From NCBI GenBank assembly GCA_016208305.1, contig JACQYI010000006.1, forward strand, positions 434,001 to 498,000: a stretch of 64,000 bases of DNA, read 5' to 3'. The position numbers were made by a program, and so were the translations under genes. The DNA is from Oscillatoriophycideae cyanobacterium NC_groundwater_1537_Pr4_S-0.65um_50_18. GTDB lineage: Bacteria; Cyanobacteriota; Cyanobacteriia; Elainellales; Elainellaceae. The notes under the pieces were generated by a model. That model had not been told where the DNA came from. It saw only the letters and a program-made list of their open reading frames with translations, and did no database searches. Below are positions 62,872 through 64,000 of the stretch, in pieces. Every line of letters begins with the position of its first letter. Position 1 is the stretch's first letter.

Positions 62872-63519
62872 ATGAAAAATAAGCGTGTGAAAATCCAGTC
62901 GTTAGGGCTGGCAGCGATCGTTGGACTGATAGGACTCGCCTACCCCTCCACAACTCTGGCACAATCTACGCCAGAGCCACTTACGCCCAATTCACTTTCG
63001 CCCAACTCACTCTGGTATAACTGCCTGACTCGTGAGGTGTGGACACCCGCAAAGCGAGCTTGGTGCCAAAAAGTTGAGATGCTAAGGAACGCTACCTACA
63101 CGATTCCGCAAAATCCATCCTACGTTACGCCAGAGATGATCCCAGTCAAGCTGACCAATGGCCGATACGAAGATGCAGCTCGGCAGTTCTCCCTAACTTT
63201 CGCAACGCAGCGAGGGACAATTTTATTCGGCGATTTAAATGGCGATCGCCTTGAGGATGCCGTCAGTTTGCTGACTCTGAATACAGGCGGTTCGGGTGTG
63301 TTCACTTATCTTGTCGCTTCAGTGAACCAAGATGGCGCGCTAAAACCCTCAATTCCGGTACTGTTGGGCGATCGCATCCAGTTTCAGTCAATGGCGATCG
63401 AGTCAGGCAAGATTAACGTCAGCATGGTGACTCAAGGCCCCAACGACCCCATGTGTTGCCCCACACTGGCTGTGACTCATAGCTTTACCTTGCAATATCA
63501 GCTTTTACCAGAGCCTTAA
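62872..63519 (+). CDS. Secreted protein of unknown function
   Basis: The 215-residue product begins with a signal peptide (KIQSLGLAAIVGLIGLAYPS, cleavage near TTLAQS). It has a cysteine-containing segment (LWYNCLTREVWTPAKRAWCQ), a region ILFGDLNGDRLEDAVSLLTL that resembles an FG-GAP/EF-hand-like repeat (DLNGD.LED), and a C-terminal CC motif (PMCCPTLAV). It is probably periplasmic. Family not recognised. I chose ATG 62872; ATG 62827 adds 15 residues from a tandem repeat. Confidence 0.7.
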   Translation: MKNKRVKIQSLGLAAIVGLIGLAYPSTTLAQSTPEPLTPNSLSPNSLWYNCLTREVWTPAKRAWCQKVEMLRNATYTIPQNPSYVTPEMIPVKLTNGRYEDAARQFSLTFATQRGTILFGDLNGDRLEDAVSLLTLNTGGSGVFTYLVASVNQDGALKPSIPVLLGDRIQFQSMAIESGKINVSMVTQGPNDPMCCPTLAVTHSFTLQYQLLPEP

Positions 63520-63530
63520 GATCTTCACAG

Positions 63531-63615
63531 AAAAGACTTGAAGAACTGTTTTGAGATCATGCGACTCCGCCACAGACTCTCAAAACAGTTCTTGGTTTTA
63601 GTTTCGTCAGGAGCC
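63531..63615 (+). repeat. Hairpin repeat family A, copy 3
   Basis: GACTTGAAGAACTGTTTTG and, after a degenerate centre, ACTCTCAAAACAGTTCTTGG then TTTTAGTTTCGTCAGGAGCC match copies 1 and 2. GAACTGTTTTGAGA pairs with TCTCAAAACAGTTC, 14 bp. It lies between converging genes and can act as a terminator. Confidence 0.8.
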
Positions 63616-64000
63616 TTAGCTTCTTTGAAAAACAGGCAGCATCACAGTAAACACTGAGCCTTCAGCAACTTTGCTCTTAACCGCAATTGAGCCACCGCAG
63701 CGCAAGAGAAGCTGTTGCACGATCGACAAACCTAAGCCCGATCCGCTGGAGTCTTCTCCCGCAGCAATGCGCACCCGGTAGAAGCGATCGAAAATTTTGG
63801 GCAGATCGGCTTGGGCAATGCCAATACCCGTATCGCGAAACTCAATTTGCACATAGTCACCCAGCTCTTTGGCGCGAACCCACACCTGCCCCGAACTGGC
63901 TGTAAATTTAATGCTGTTGTGCAGCAGGTGAATCACAATTTGCTTCAGCCAAGGGCTAAAGCAAGAAACAGCCGACAGATCTTCTGGAATGGTGTAGCCC
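63616..64000 (-). CDS. Sensor histidine kinase, C-terminal part (cut by window end)
   Basis: The frame is open from base 64000 inward, so the N-terminal part is outside the window. The visible part is a HATPase_c domain: LKQIVIHLLHNSIKFTASS (N box), IEFRDTGIGIAQADLPKIFD (G1/F) and GSGLGLSIVQQLLLRCGG (G2). It ends a few residues after the domain. Sequence differs clearly from the kinase at the window start, so they are not duplicates. No regulator gene is visible next to it. Confidence 0.92.
   Translation of the reverse strand, partial: GYTIPEDLSAVSCFSPWLKQIVIHLLHNSIKFTASSGQVWVRAKELGDYVQIEFRDTGIGIAQADLPKIFDRFYRVRIAAGEDSSGSGLGLSIVQQLLLRCGGSIAVKSKVAEGSVFTVMLPVFQRS

Noticed and set aside
1-64000. 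CRISPR, defence island, biosynthetic cluster or retron
   Set aside because: I looked for regularly spaced repeats, Cas or restriction proteins, NRPS/PKS or RiPP enzymes and reverse transcriptase. None is present.

Overview
The window is cyanobacterial chromosome. This is shown by psaK (photosystem I), a ferrochelatase fused to a chlorophyll-binding (HLIP) tail, a separate HLIP gene, a homogentisate phytyltransferase-type UbiA enzyme, a cyanobacterial-type glutamate-cysteine ligase, and very frequent HIP1 octamers (GCGATCGC) in genes and spacers. Gene content and long spacers fit a filamentous, probably non-heterocystous lineage, but the sequence alone does not fix genus. I found no tRNA, rRNA, CRISPR array, intact insertion sequence or prophage.

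Layout. 1-4.2 kb: 3' end of a histidine kinase, two small membrane-protein families (DUF4126, DUF4112), a lone urease gamma gene, an amino-acid-binding periplasmic protein and a secreted protein with an internal duplication. 4.3-9.3 kb: xseA-xseB, recA with an unusual leader, an orphan receiver-HPt protein, a MITE-like repeat and a small zinc-ribbon protein. 9.4-17.3 kb: an orphan tyrosine recombinase, hemH, a YbjN protein, a lipoate/biotin ligase family protein, an RTX-type repeat protein, a prenyltransferase and cobA. 17.5-25.1 kb: glgX-treZ-treY, a complete route from glycogen to trehalose. 25.2-34.7 kb: a Fur-family regulator, an HLIP, a 1.2-kb gene-free stretch with repeats, a small unknown protein, CHAD, metallophosphoesterase, CIA30, a degenerate M48-like membrane protein and two secreted stress-type proteins. 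34.8-45.6 kb: copper amine oxidase, two tiny unknown genes, trpF, psaK, an S2P-CBS protease, sixA, a methyltransferase lipoprotein, gshA, photolyase and an AI-2E family permease. 45.8-55.3 kb: aroB, a radical SAM gene broken by one in-frame stop, a TPR protein, gamma-glutamyltransferase, a secreted protein and an ABC exporter pair. 55.3-64 kb: pentapeptide protein, small unknown, CapA-like protein, obgE, an adenosine-deaminase-like enzyme, a secreted protein and the 3' end of a second histidine kinase.

Most genes are housekeeping and stand singly or in pairs. Coherent units are xseA-xseB, glgX-treZ-treY (desiccation/osmotic protection), the ABC ATPase-permease pair, and the 37.2/37.5-kb small-gene pair. 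DNA repair is well represented (recA, xseAB, phr).

The most distinctive material is not a single operon but the repeat landscape. There are at least three families of short hairpin repeats in spacers, a MITE-like element with terminal inverted repeats, and many 12-18-bp tandem duplications in both coding and non-coding DNA, including a clean 4 x 14-bp array just upstream of recA. Other points worth a second look are the nonsense codon in the radical SAM gene, Ala in place of the conserved P-loop Gly in RecA, the 'DLFGS' repeat domain of the RTX protein, the M48-like protein lacking its zinc motif, and the small gene at 27.1 kb behind two tandem hairpins. I did not find a clearly new multi-gene system.
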